Origin: JAKAWW01 sp049965095
Lineage (GTDB): Archaea; Micrarchaeota; Micrarchaeia; Micrarchaeales; Micrarchaeaceae
Assembly (NCBI GenBank): GCA_049965095.1
Contig: JBMFWR010000001.1
Span: 1-64,000, forward strand
Direction: 5' to 3'
DNA: 64,000 bases
The notes beneath the pieces were generated by a model that searched no databases, was not told the origin of the DNA, and worked only from the letters and a program-made list of their open reading frames with translations. A program made the position numbers and the translations under genes. Shown piece by piece: positions 7,278 to 15,265 of the stretch (positions are counted from its first letter, which is position 1; each line of letters opens with the position of its first letter).

Positions 7278-7955
7278 ACCATAGAAAAAGCCATTGAAGA
7301 CTTAAGGAATGGTAAACCAATATTGATATATGATTCAGACGGCAGGGAAAAGGAAACCGATATTGTTGTGGCATCACAGTTTGTAACGGGTAATATTATA
7401 AGGATGATGAGAAAAGACGGTGGAGGACTGATATGCGAAACCCTCGAATATGAAAAGGCGAATGCTCTAGGGCTTGACTATTTGGTAAACATATTCAAAA
7501 ACTCGCATATGAACGTATTCAATCTGCTAGAGCCAAATGACATACCTTACGATGAAAAATCATCTTTCTCTATAACAATAAACCACAGGAGGACTTTTAC
7601 TGGCATACCAGATAATGATAGAGCACTTACCATAAAGGAATTTGCAGCGCTATTGGAGGTTTTAGCAACAAGCAATGCAGCAGCTTTAGAAATGCTACGC
7701 AAAGAATTTAGAAGCCCTGGCCACGTTTTCCTTTTGATTGCGGCAAAAGGCTTGCTAAGGGAGAGACGCGGGCATACTGAATTGTCTACTTTCATTGTAA
7801 AAGAAGCAGGGCTTATCCCGTCTGCCACCATTGTTGAGATGCTTGATGACTCAGGTACTTCTCTACCAAAAGATAAGGCAATGAAGTATGCAACTGACAA
7901 CGGTCTCGTATTTTTAGAGGGCAAAGAGATAATTGAAAGATTCCTAAGAAGCTAA
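7275..7955 (+). CDS. ribB: 3,4-dihydroxy-2-butanone-4-phosphate synthase (riboflavin pathway)
   Basis: It converts ribulose 5-phosphate to 3,4-dihydroxy-2-butanone 4-phosphate plus formate in riboflavin synthesis. DGREKETD gives the acidic metal/substrate motif (E-x-E-x-D type), and SPGHVFLL and GHTELS supply the conserved active-site segments. The family start is reached at TIEKAIEDLRNGK, which puts the N-terminus at an ACG codon (7275) with GGTG 9 nt upstream. The product would be 226 residues, close to known archaeal RibB. The only conventional in-frame start nearby is TTG 7242, which lies 29 nt inside the upstream gene and has no GGTG. No other riboflavin gene is adjacent. Confidence 0.85.
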   Translation, partial: TTIEKAIEDLRNGKPILIYDSDGREKETDIVVASQFVTGNIIRMMRKDGGGLICETLEYEKANALGLDYLVNIFKNSHMNVFNLLEPNDIPYDEKSSFSITINHRRTFTGIPDNDRALTIKEFAALLEVLATSNAAALEMLRKEFRSPGHVFLLIAAKGLLRERRGHTELSTFIVKEAGLIPSATIVEMLDDSGTSLPKDKAMKYATDNGLVFLEGKEIIERFLRS

Positions 7956-7982
7956 GGTATTGCAACTTATGGCACTGTTGTT

Positions 7983-10166
7983 CTATCTGAACGACATTGT
8001 GATGTTATTCATGCCCAAAATTGTGCGGTTTGAAGCTGGCACTATTGCAATCTGGCTGAAGCCCTCTGCCAGGCTTATGCTTAAAGAATACAATGTGCTG
8101 TTTGTGCCGGCAACGAAATGATTTATTGGCTTGCCATTTGAATAGATGTAGAAAACACCTTGGCTAGGATATGACATTGCGTTGAAGCTAAGGGTGGCGT
8201 TTTGCGTGCTTTTGTTGGAGTATATATCAAAAAACATGTACTGGTTCGTAGGCCACCACATTGACTTGAATGAAGCAGAGCAGTATAAATTGCTGCAAAG
8301 CTCAAAACCGGGCTCCATTTCGCTGTACGGATTTCCAGCAACAATGGGTGCATAAAGCACTGGCGCGTTGGGCGAGAAGCTGTCAAGCGCATTTGAAGTC
8401 CCGAATACTATTGTGGTGTTGCTCACATAGATAGGATTACCGAACATGCCTTCAAGCTGTGAAGTGATGCCTTGCAATGCAGTCACATTATACGCGCTTC
8501 TTATCACAGAAACAAATCTAGTGTTGTACAGCTTGAGCATAAGAACCGTGGCGCTGCTTGCATTTTCGTTGAATGGGGATATGTAATTGAGGCCTAGTTG
8601 CTGGTAATACGCATTTTGCACTGCCGGTATACTTATCATTGGATATTGCTCAGAAGCGTTTGTTCTGGTTGTATAACCGCCCACTATGGGTTTTTTCATG
8701 GCTGTTTGGTAGAACATGGCCATTCCCGGATACAGCGCAGGTGCTGTGCTAAAGTAATTGGGAAGTGCAGGAAGCACCAATACGGAAAAATTGCCAGAAA
8801 TGTTGCCAATCTGCTTGTATGCCAAGGGCATCATCATTGCAGTGTACTCACTCCTAAAGGAATGCTGCACCGGCATCGCATTATATTCCACAATAACAAG
8901 AAGTACTATTAGCGCAAAAACTGCATAGAAATTGTTCTTTTTTGTAATTTCTTTGATTCTTGCTATTCCAAATGAGACCAGAAGCGCAAGGAATAACGCT
9001 GTTGCAATGCTGAAACGCCCGGGTTCCCTAAAACTGTTGAGCAAAGGCACGAAGTGCAATGCATAATATATCCCAGGTATCTTAGTAATGCTACCGCTTA
9101 CCTGGAGATATGGGCCGTAGGACAAGAGTAGGAAGAACAAAGCCGCAATTATTATGAACCTTGTATTTTTAAAGCCATTTTTCCTATCAGAATAGGCGCC
9201 AAATATTGCAAGCGCCATTACTGTATACCCTATGTAGGCGACCCTTTCGGTAGGGTCAGAAGCATAAATATAGTTGAAGCCTGAAGAAACGCCTTTAAGG
9301 ACGGGATTCATATAGGAAGGCACAAAAAACGCCAGAAGATCTGGGCTGTAGAGCTCGTTGTAGCTGATCCCGGACTGCATATTAACACCGCTTAGCCCAC
9401 CGCTTATTAAGAAGCTCGCTATTGGTATGATAAAAGGAAGCCCAAAAATCACAAATGCACCTAATGTCGTGATTGCACCAAAAACAATGCGCCTGCTTAG
9501 TATCTCTTTTCTCGATACCAAAATATAGTATACCATTGCGATAGCGAGTATTAGAAACGCAAGTATGCCTTGTTCTATGTCGCCGAAAAATGTCACGAAG
9601 ACAAGATCTATACCTGACAATATGGCATACTTGTATACATTATTGCCATGCGAGTCGCGCATCTTGATAAGCAGCAATATCAGCATTGGCAGGAACTCTA
9701 TACTTATCCATTGCAAATGGCCAAAAGACTGCGCAACATGCATTGGGGCAAATGAGTATATCAAGCCGGCAACAAAAGAGCCTTCCTTGCTTTTTGTTAT
9801 ATGGTATGCCAAAAGATACATGAAGAAGCCGGAGAGGACAAACCCCAGCAGGAATATTAAATTAAGCTCAAACTGCAGGCTTATAAGCTGGAACGGGTAC
9901 ATTATCAAACCGGCAAGAGGCGCAAGCGTCTGGGTCGCAAGGTTTGCGCCTACAGGGAAATAGATAAACGAAGAGCTATAAACACTCGAATGAAGGGTAA
10001 AGATTGAAAAAGGCACCCACCAAAGCTCCCATGCGCTTTGGTATGCATCCCCACCCGCACCAGGGACAACCATTGATGCATTAAATAATGCATGGTAAAA
10101 AAACAGAAGAGCTACTAGTAGATATGCAAGTACGAGCAATGAGTATTCAGATTTTTTGCCCATCAT
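7983..10166 (-). CDS. Large polytopic membrane protein, GT-C glycosyltransferase-like
   Basis: This 727-residue protein has about 12 hydrophobic helices in its first 450 residues, then a roughly 270-residue extracytoplasmic domain rich in N-x-S/T sites. The first loop after helix 1 contains GAGGDAYQSAWELWW, with an Asp where GT-C transferases carry their metal-binding acidic residue. The overall build resembles YfhO- or PMT-like membrane glycosyltransferases. A GT-C role in glycolipid or surface-glycan assembly is inferred. It converges with ribB and is divergent from the CDP-alcohol phosphatidyltransferase gene. Confidence 0.55.
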   Translation of the reverse strand: MMGKKSEYSLLVLAYLLVALLFFYHALFNASMVVPGAGGDAYQSAWELWWVPFSIFTLHSSVYSSSFIYFPVGANLATQTLAPLAGLIMYPFQLISLQFELNLIFLLGFVLSGFFMYLLAYHITKSKEGSFVAGLIYSFAPMHVAQSFGHLQWISIEFLPMLILLLIKMRDSHGNNVYKYAILSGIDLVFVTFFGDIEQGILAFLILAIAMVYYILVSRKEILSRRIVFGAITTLGAFVIFGLPFIIPIASFLISGGLSGVNMQSGISYNELYSPDLLAFFVPSYMNPVLKGVSSGFNYIYASDPTERVAYIGYTVMALAIFGAYSDRKNGFKNTRFIIIAALFFLLLSYGPYLQVSGSITKIPGIYYALHFVPLLNSFREPGRFSIATALFLALLVSFGIARIKEITKKNNFYAVFALIVLLVIVEYNAMPVQHSFRSEYTAMMMPLAYKQIGNISGNFSVLVLPALPNYFSTAPALYPGMAMFYQTAMKKPIVGGYTTRTNASEQYPMISIPAVQNAYYQQLGLNYISPFNENASSATVLMLKLYNTRFVSVIRSAYNVTALQGITSQLEGMFGNPIYVSNTTIVFGTSNALDSFSPNAPVLYAPIVAGNPYSEMEPGFELCSNLYCSASFKSMWWPTNQYMFFDIYSNKSTQNATLSFNAMSYPSQGVFYIYSNGKPINHFVAGTNSTLYSLSISLAEGFSQIAIVPASNRTILGMNNITMSFR

Positions 10167-10286
10167 CTTAAACCATTATATTATTGAGGTAATATTTAAC
10201 TAAATTTGCTTTGGCATGTTATGCGCATCGTTAAATATTTTTCTTTCGCATCTTTTGCTGAGTCATTTATTGCAAATTGTGGTTAA

Positions 10287-10928
10287 ATGAGGAGCGCAGA
10301 TTTTCTTACAGTTCTTAGAGTAGGGATTGTCATTTTGGTAGCATACCTTATTATCATGAAATTCAACCCCATTGCAAGCATAGTGCTTTTCGCAATTGCC
10401 CTGCTCCTTGACGGGCTGGACGGGTTTGCTGCCCTGCATGAAGAGAGCAAGGGTTCTGTTGGATTTATTGAATATGCAAAATACGCGTTTGGAGGACTTA
10501 CTGCAAAGAGAAGGGAGCAGGTAAAATTGCTTAAGAGTAGGATAAGCAGTCATTATTCTTATGGCCCAAGGATGGATGTTGCAGGTGACAGGATTGTCGA
10601 ATATAGCATGTGGGCCCTTTTCACATTCCTACATGTCATACCTCTTTTCGTAATTCTTATCATAATAATAAGGCATTCTTTTGCCGATGCATTCATGGGT
10701 ATGAAGGGTACATCATCAAAGCTCAAAACCAGGATTGCACAGGTAGTTTATGGATCTAATGCAAGCAGAGCAGGGATAAACATACTCAAGTTCCTGACAT
10801 TTTCATACCTAATGCTTGCCTATGTATGGGAATACCCGATGGCTTATGGCTACGCACTGGTGGCGCTGCTAGTAACATACATAGTTGCAAGAGGAATTGC
10901 AGAAATAGTTGAAGCTTTTGCAGAATAG
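10287..10928 (+). CDS. CDP-alcohol phosphatidyltransferase with split catalytic motif
   Basis: This 213-residue integral membrane protein transfers a phosphoalcohol head group from or to a CDP-activated lipid. The CAP motif halves are visible: D42..D45-G46-x-x-A49, then G93-x3-D97-x3-D101. Normally 8-9 residues separate the A-R from the G; here about 43 lie between, including a basic stretch (TAKRREQVK), and the Arg is Leu. The downstream helices are typical of the family. It may make an archaeal phospholipid such as archaetidyl-inositol phosphate or -glycerol. The substrate cannot be told. Confidence 0.7.
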   Translation: MRSADFLTVLRVGIVILVAYLIIMKFNPIASIVLFAIALLLDGLDGFAALHEESKGSVGFIEYAKYAFGGLTAKRREQVKLLKSRISSHYSYGPRMDVAGDRIVEYSMWALFTFLHVIPLFVILIIIIRHSFADAFMGMKGTSSKLKTRIAQVVYGSNASRAGINILKFLTFSYLMLAYVWEYPMAYGYALVALLVTYIVARGIAEIVEAFAE

Positions 10929-10932
10929 AATT

Positions 10933-12024
10933 TTATTTTCTGCTTGTATCCTCGAATATTTCGTCTATGTCAACGTTGTTGTCTATCTTCTCTATCTTTT
11001 TGCTTAAGCCCTCTTCTGTATATTCGGGAAATTCGACGCCGCTCACCACTATCATTACGCGAAGCGCATCCTTGCGCATATCTGGCTCTATCCTGGCACC
11101 CCATTTTATCAATGCATCCTTGCTTATTCTGCCCGCTACCTCCTGGAATATTTTTTCCGCTTCCCTGAGGGTAAGGCTTTCGCCGCCTACTATGTTGATA
11201 AGGGCCTTTTTGGCATTGCTAAGATCCGCATCAAGCAGCGGGCTCTTTATTGCGTTCTCTAGCGCCACTATGGCTCTGCTTGTGCCACCATCAACACCTA
11301 TACCTTCACCAGTGCCAATAACGGCATAACCTGCATCCTTCAAAACACTCTTCAAATCGGCAAAGTCTATGTTTACCATTCCTGGCTTTGTCACCATCTC
11401 TATTATTCCCTTGGTCGCGCTTGCAAGCACTTCGTCAGAAACCCTGAAAGCCATGTTAAGCGGAAGATCAGGAGCTATAGAAAGAAGCTTGTCGTTTGGT
11501 ATTACTATTACGGTATCCGCAACCTTCCTAAGCTTGGAAAGGCCTTCCAGGGCATTTCGCATCCTTGTACGGCCTTCGCTTGCAAAAGGTAGTGTTACAA
11601 CCGCAACGGTCAATGCACCTGCTTCCTTTGCCTCGTGAACTATTGTGCTTATTGAGCCTGTGCCTGTTCCACCACCAAGACCACAAGTGACAAAAACTAG
11701 ATTTGAATCACCAAGCAAATGCCTTATCTCCTCTTTGCTTTCCAATGCTGCTTCTTCGCCGACTTTCATATCGCTTCCTGCTCCAAGTCCGCGCGTGACC
11801 TTTTTTCCAATGAGGAGCTTGCGTTCTGCCCTGGTCTTTACCAGGTGTGCTGCATCTGTATTTGTAGCTACAAGAGTTGCGCCCTGTATGCCTATGCTTG
11901 AAAGCCTTGTTATAGTGTTGCTGCCGCTGCCACCCGCACCAACCACATAAATTTTAGGCTTTGCACCTTCTATAAATTTTAAAATATCTTCGTCATCAGG
12001 GCTTATTTGCTCTAATTGCTCGAT
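10933..12024 (-). CDS. ftsZ: Cell division GTPase FtsZ
   Basis: This tubulin-like GTPase forms the division ring. The nucleotide-binding strand IYVVGAGGSGSNT, the tubulin signature GLGGGTGTGS and the T7-loop region with NIDFADLKSV are all intact. Homology begins around EQLEQISPDDEDILKFIEG. The start is placed at ATC 12024, because GGTG lies exactly 9 nt upstream and the resulting 363 residues match archaeal FtsZ1 lengths. The conventional alternative is TTG 12120, which overlaps the upstream stop, adds 32 residues with no FtsZ character, and runs across a TATA-like TATATAAATAC. The enzyme call is firm; the start is a hypothesis. Confidence 0.9.
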   Translation of the reverse strand: MEQLEQISPDDEDILKFIEGAKPKIYVVGAGGSGSNTITRLSSIGIQGATLVATNTDAAHLVKTRAERKLLIGKKVTRGLGAGSDMKVGEEAALESKEEIRHLLGDSNLVFVTCGLGGGTGTGSISTIVHEAKEAGALTVAVVTLPFASEGRTRMRNALEGLSKLRKVADTVIVIPNDKLLSIAPDLPLNMAFRVSDEVLASATKGIIEMVTKPGMVNIDFADLKSVLKDAGYAVIGTGEGIGVDGGTSRAIVALENAIKSPLLDADLSNAKKALINIVGGESLTLREAEKIFQEVAGRISKDALIKWGARIEPDMRKDALRVMIVVSGVEFPEYTEEGLSKKIEKIDNNVDIDEIFEDTSRK

Positions 12025-12033
12025 AAAATCACC
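12022..12033 (-). promoter_or_regulatory. Ribosome-binding site pointing to an ATC start (ftsZ)
   Basis: On the minus strand GGTG (12033-12030) is followed after five bases by ATC (12024-12022). The same GGTGATTTT-type spacer precedes ATG in the prefoldin gene (CGTGATTTT-ATG). Confidence 0.4.
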
Positions 12034-12116
12034 AGTCGCCGTATTTATATAGAAACAAAAGGATAAAAACCTATTGAAACTATTGAAAGTATATGCTGTG
12101 ATTCCCAAAACAGATT

Positions 12117-12629
12117 TCAAATCCTTAATATTTTCGATATAATGCCCTTCAGCTCCCCCATACTTTCTGCTATAAGCGTTCCCTCTTCTTTTTCTTTCCT
12201 AAGATATTTCTCCTTGTATGACTCTATGTCTTGAGGCATGTATATCAAGTAGTCGCAGGGCTGATCGCTTATTCCATATCTATTCAACTCTATCTTAAAT
12301 TTGTTGACCTTCTTGCCCGTTACTACTATGAGCGAGTAGTATTTGGAGAAATTTTCGTTGAAATTGGCAAGCTTCCTTATGAAGTGCTCGTTCACGTATT
12401 GTGCGCCATGGGCCTCTATTGCAACTTGCTTATTTCCTATCTTTCGGTCAAGCAAAAAATCCAGGTTTATCGTGCTTACCCCATCCTGCCCGTATCCCCT
12501 AAGCACAACATCGTATGAAAAGCCTATCCCCATGCTTGCAAGCAGGTTTGCGATATCTTGCTCCAAAAATGACTTGTATCTTAAATTTACTCTGGCACCG
12601 CTCTCCTGCAACTCCACATTAGTTGCCAT
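12117..12629 (-). CDS. Hypothetical protein, possibly restriction-endonuclease-like fold
   Basis: This 170-residue soluble protein starts at an ATG with a GGGGGTAA ribosome-binding site. A central segment NLDFLLDRKIGNKQVAIEAHG has the Asp-loop-strand-Glu look of a PD-(D/E)xK core, but the usual Lys is His, so catalysis is doubtful. A later strand LIVVTGKKVNK and a charged C-terminal helix follow. It lies immediately upstream of ftsZ on the same strand and may be co-transcribed. No named family is recognised. Confidence 0.5.
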   Translation of the reverse strand: MATNVELQESGARVNLRYKSFLEQDIANLLASMGIGFSYDVVLRGYGQDGVSTINLDFLLDRKIGNKQVAIEAHGAQYVNEHFIRKLANFNENFSKYYSLIVVTGKKVNKFKIELNRYGISDQPCDYLIYMPQDIESYKEKYLRKEKEEGTLIAESMGELKGIISKILRI

Positions 12630-12688
12630 TTACCCCCATTTCAATTGGTTCATAAAAGTATTTATACTTTATAGCAAATAGCTAAACT

Positions 12689-13633
12689 ATGGAGAAAAAA
12701 GATTTGCTTAAAACACCGATAAAAGATTTGAAAATAAAGAAGGAAATGAAAGTAAGTGAGCTTGTAAAAGCCATGAAAGATGTTGGGGGCTTTTCTGCCC
12801 AGCATCTTGTTGATGGCATAGATATACTTAAAAGGATGATAGACGACAAGGACTCTTTCAACTTTCTTTCCTTTCCTGCGGATCTAGTGTCAACAGGGAT
12901 AAGAGGTATACTTGCAAGCTCGGTAAAGTACTTTGACGCTATAGTAACTACTGGTGGCACGTTGGATCACGATATTGCAAGAGCGTATGGCGGGATATAC
13001 CACAAAGGCACTTTCAATGTTGATGACTCTATGCTGCACAGAATGGGCATATATAGGGAAGGAAACGTTTTCATAGAGAACGCACAATATGGGCTCAAGA
13101 TGGAAGAAAGCTTCAATAAGATAATGAACGACATCTATAATTCAAAGGATTACAAAAAAGAGTACAGCGCTTCAGAGCTCATCTATGAATTCGGCAAGAG
13201 GATGACTGACAACAATTCAATAATAAGGCAGGCATACTTGAACAAAGTACCCATATTTTGCCCTGGCATCCTTGACGGCGCATTTGGGACAGCGTTGAGC
13301 ATATTCGCCCAGGATCATGATTTCAAGCTTAATCTTATAAAGGATGAGCTGGAGCTTAGCAATATAGCTTTTGACAACAAGGTAAGCGGTGCACTAATGC
13401 TTGGCGGCGGCATAAGCAAGCACCACGTCATATGGTGGAACCAGTTTAAGAAAGGGCTTGATTATGCTGTATATGTGACAACAGCCACACAGTATGATGG
13501 CAGCCTTTCCGGAGCTAGGCTTACCGAAGCAGTATCATGGGGCAAGATAAAGGAGAAGGCACGCTATGTCACAATAGACGGCGATGTAACCATAATACTG
13601 CCCATCATGTTCGCAGCCATTGACTTGGTTTAG
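12689..13633 (+). CDS. dys: Deoxyhypusine synthase
   Basis: It transfers the aminobutyl group of spermidine to a lysine of aIF5A, using NAD. The 314 residues carry the NAD-binding VTTGGTLDHDIAR segment, the catalytic lysine in GGGISKHH (about residue 244) and the conserved SGARLTEAVSWGKI block near the C-terminus. A TATA-like element about 25 nt before the ATG suggests a leaderless transcript. It is divergent from the ftsZ cluster. aIF5A is not in the window. Diphthamide synthesis, the other classical translation-factor modification, is represented by dph5 at 45455. Confidence 0.93.
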   Translation: MEKKDLLKTPIKDLKIKKEMKVSELVKAMKDVGGFSAQHLVDGIDILKRMIDDKDSFNFLSFPADLVSTGIRGILASSVKYFDAIVTTGGTLDHDIARAYGGIYHKGTFNVDDSMLHRMGIYREGNVFIENAQYGLKMEESFNKIMNDIYNSKDYKKEYSASELIYEFGKRMTDNNSIIRQAYLNKVPIFCPGILDGAFGTALSIFAQDHDFKLNLIKDELELSNIAFDNKVSGALMLGGGISKHHVIWWNQFKKGLDYAVYVTTATQYDGSLSGARLTEAVSWGKIKEKARYVTIDGDVTIILPIMFAAIDLV

Positions 13634-13791
13634 CAACTCTAAAGAACCTTCGCAAAGCCAATGTGGCTGTATTTGCTGCTTATGCACAGAATGCAATATG
13701 ACAGGGGTGAAGCCAATTAGATACTTAAATAGAACTGCATAAAAGGCACAAATTACAAAATTTAAAAATGGTCGGATAATAGTTGGTTTTG

Positions 13792-14061
13792 ATGCGCACT
13801 CTTGTATTGATAGTTCATGGGTTCGTCCAGGGTGTGGGCTTCAGGGCATATGTGAAAGGTATTGCAGACAAAAACAATATTTCAGGCAACGTGAGGAACC
13901 TTGAAGACGGCAGCGTAATGGTTATTGCACAGGGCGACAAAGAAAATATGAAAAAATTTCTCAGAAGTCTCAGAGTAAAGAGGGTTTTTGGCCCTGACGT
14001 GTTCGAAATTGAAAAGGAAGAAAAAGAAATGGATGGCATTGATGGCTTTGCAGTGCTTTAA
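13792..14061 (+). CDS. acyP: Acylphosphatase
   Basis: This small alpha/beta enzyme hydrolyses acyl phosphates. The phosphate-binding loop VQGVGFRAY with its essential Arg and the catalytic Asn in GNVRNLEDGSV are both present, and the length is standard. The ATG at 13792 is preferred over TTG codons at 13783 and 13789 because homologous proteins begin right before the first strand. A TATA-like TTTAAAAAT lies about 25-30 nt upstream, so the message may be leaderless. Confidence 0.9.
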   Translation: MRTLVLIVHGFVQGVGFRAYVKGIADKNNISGNVRNLEDGSVMVIAQGDKENMKKFLRSLRVKRVFGPDVFEIEKEEKEMDGIDGFAVL

Positions 14062-14076
14062 CCTCTATTCCTTATA

Positions 14077-15129
14077 TTACTTTTTTTGGGAAGCCTTCTT
14101 TTGCTGGCCAGTAGCGTTGCTATTGTTTTGGCCATCGGATTGAGTTTGACTGCCCGAGCCCTGGCTTTTTGCGTATTCCTGCAGGCCCATCAAGCCAAAC
14201 GGTGTTGGTATGCTAAATCCCTTCGTTTCGGTAGGCACAAAAACTATCAGGTTCTTGCCGCTCAAGCTTATTTCATACATCATGTTCAATGATCTGAGCT
14301 GCATAGCGTAAAGATCTTTCCTGTATTTCTCAGCAGCTTCGAGCATCTTGTCAGCAGCGAGCGATTCCGATTCTGCTAATATGACTCTTGCCTGCTTCTC
14401 CCTGTCTGAAGTAGCTACCCTTGCCATTGCGTTCTGCAGATCCGGAGGTATAGTAACATCACGTATCTCAACGGATATTGCAACAATACCCCACTCCTGC
14501 ACGCGCTCCTCTATTAGGTTCTTTATTGCTTCACCTATTATGTCCCTGCCAGCGAGCATAAGCGAAAGTTCGTTCTTTCCTATAATATCCCTCAATGCCG
14601 TTTGCGAAGCAAGCTGAACTGATTGCATATAGTTCTGCACATTCAAAACAGCATTTTCAGGATTCTTGACTTGCCAGAAAAGTATTGCATCAACGTCAAC
14701 AGGAACATTGTCCTTTGTAAGCGTCTTCTCAGCGCTAAAAGGAGTGCTTATAACTCTCAGGTCCACGCTTATTGGCGTATATTCAACAAAAGGTATTATG
14801 AAAAAGATTCCTGGGCCGATCATACCTACGTACTTACCGAACCTTAGCACAGCCATCCTGTTCCACTGGCTTACTACCCTTATTGAGAACATAAGCACTA
14901 TTATCAATGCAACAACTGCCAAAAGGAGGCCTGAGAAAAAGCCTATCATGTATACTCCCGCCACGCCAAATATTACTGCTATAATTATGTCAACCAATGG
15001 GCCGCTGCCACCTTTATAGGTAGTAAGCGGGCGCATTGGAGCTGCTTGAGCTTCTTTGCCTTCTTGACTTTGAGCTTCAGTGCTCATACTTATCCCCTGG
15101 CTATTAGGATCCATAAAACCACTTTGCAT
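14077..15129 (-). CDS. SPFH/band 7 (stomatin-like) membrane protein
   Basis: About 350 residues. A Gln-rich N-terminal tail is followed by two close transmembrane helices (about 50-85), the SPFH domain beginning at RVVSQWNRMAVLRFGKYVGMIGPGIFFIIP, a charged helix around EKQARVILAESESLAADKMLEAAEKYR, and a Gln/Ser-rich tail. Stomatins organise membrane microdomains. In archaea a stomatin-specific NfeD protease often lies next door, but none is here. The ATG at 15129 is preferred over a GTG at 15147 because a TTATATAT box lies about 30 nt upstream. Confidence 0.88.
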   Translation of the reverse strand: MQSGFMDPNSQGISMSTEAQSQEGKEAQAAPMRPLTTYKGGSGPLVDIIIAVIFGVAGVYMIGFFSGLLLAVVALIIVLMFSIRVVSQWNRMAVLRFGKYVGMIGPGIFFIIPFVEYTPISVDLRVISTPFSAEKTLTKDNVPVDVDAILFWQVKNPENAVLNVQNYMQSVQLASQTALRDIIGKNELSLMLAGRDIIGEAIKNLIEERVQEWGIVAISVEIRDVTIPPDLQNAMARVATSDREKQARVILAESESLAADKMLEAAEKYRKDLYAMQLRSLNMMYEISLSGKNLIVFVPTETKGFSIPTPFGLMGLQEYAKSQGSGSQTQSDGQNNSNATGQQKKASQKK

Positions 15130-15265
15130 AGCATTATTTCTATACACTAAAAGAATATATAATGCTTATTAAAATTTTTTATCTTTTAAAAGATAATAGA
15201 CCTTAAAGCTTAATCATAATCTTTTTAAATCCTCTCCCATAAATATTAAGATTATCGGTGATATT

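Noticed and set aside
7547..7924. Antisense ORF across ribB
   Set aside because: It mirrors the coding pattern of ribB and has no start signal; many such antisense frames occur in this window.
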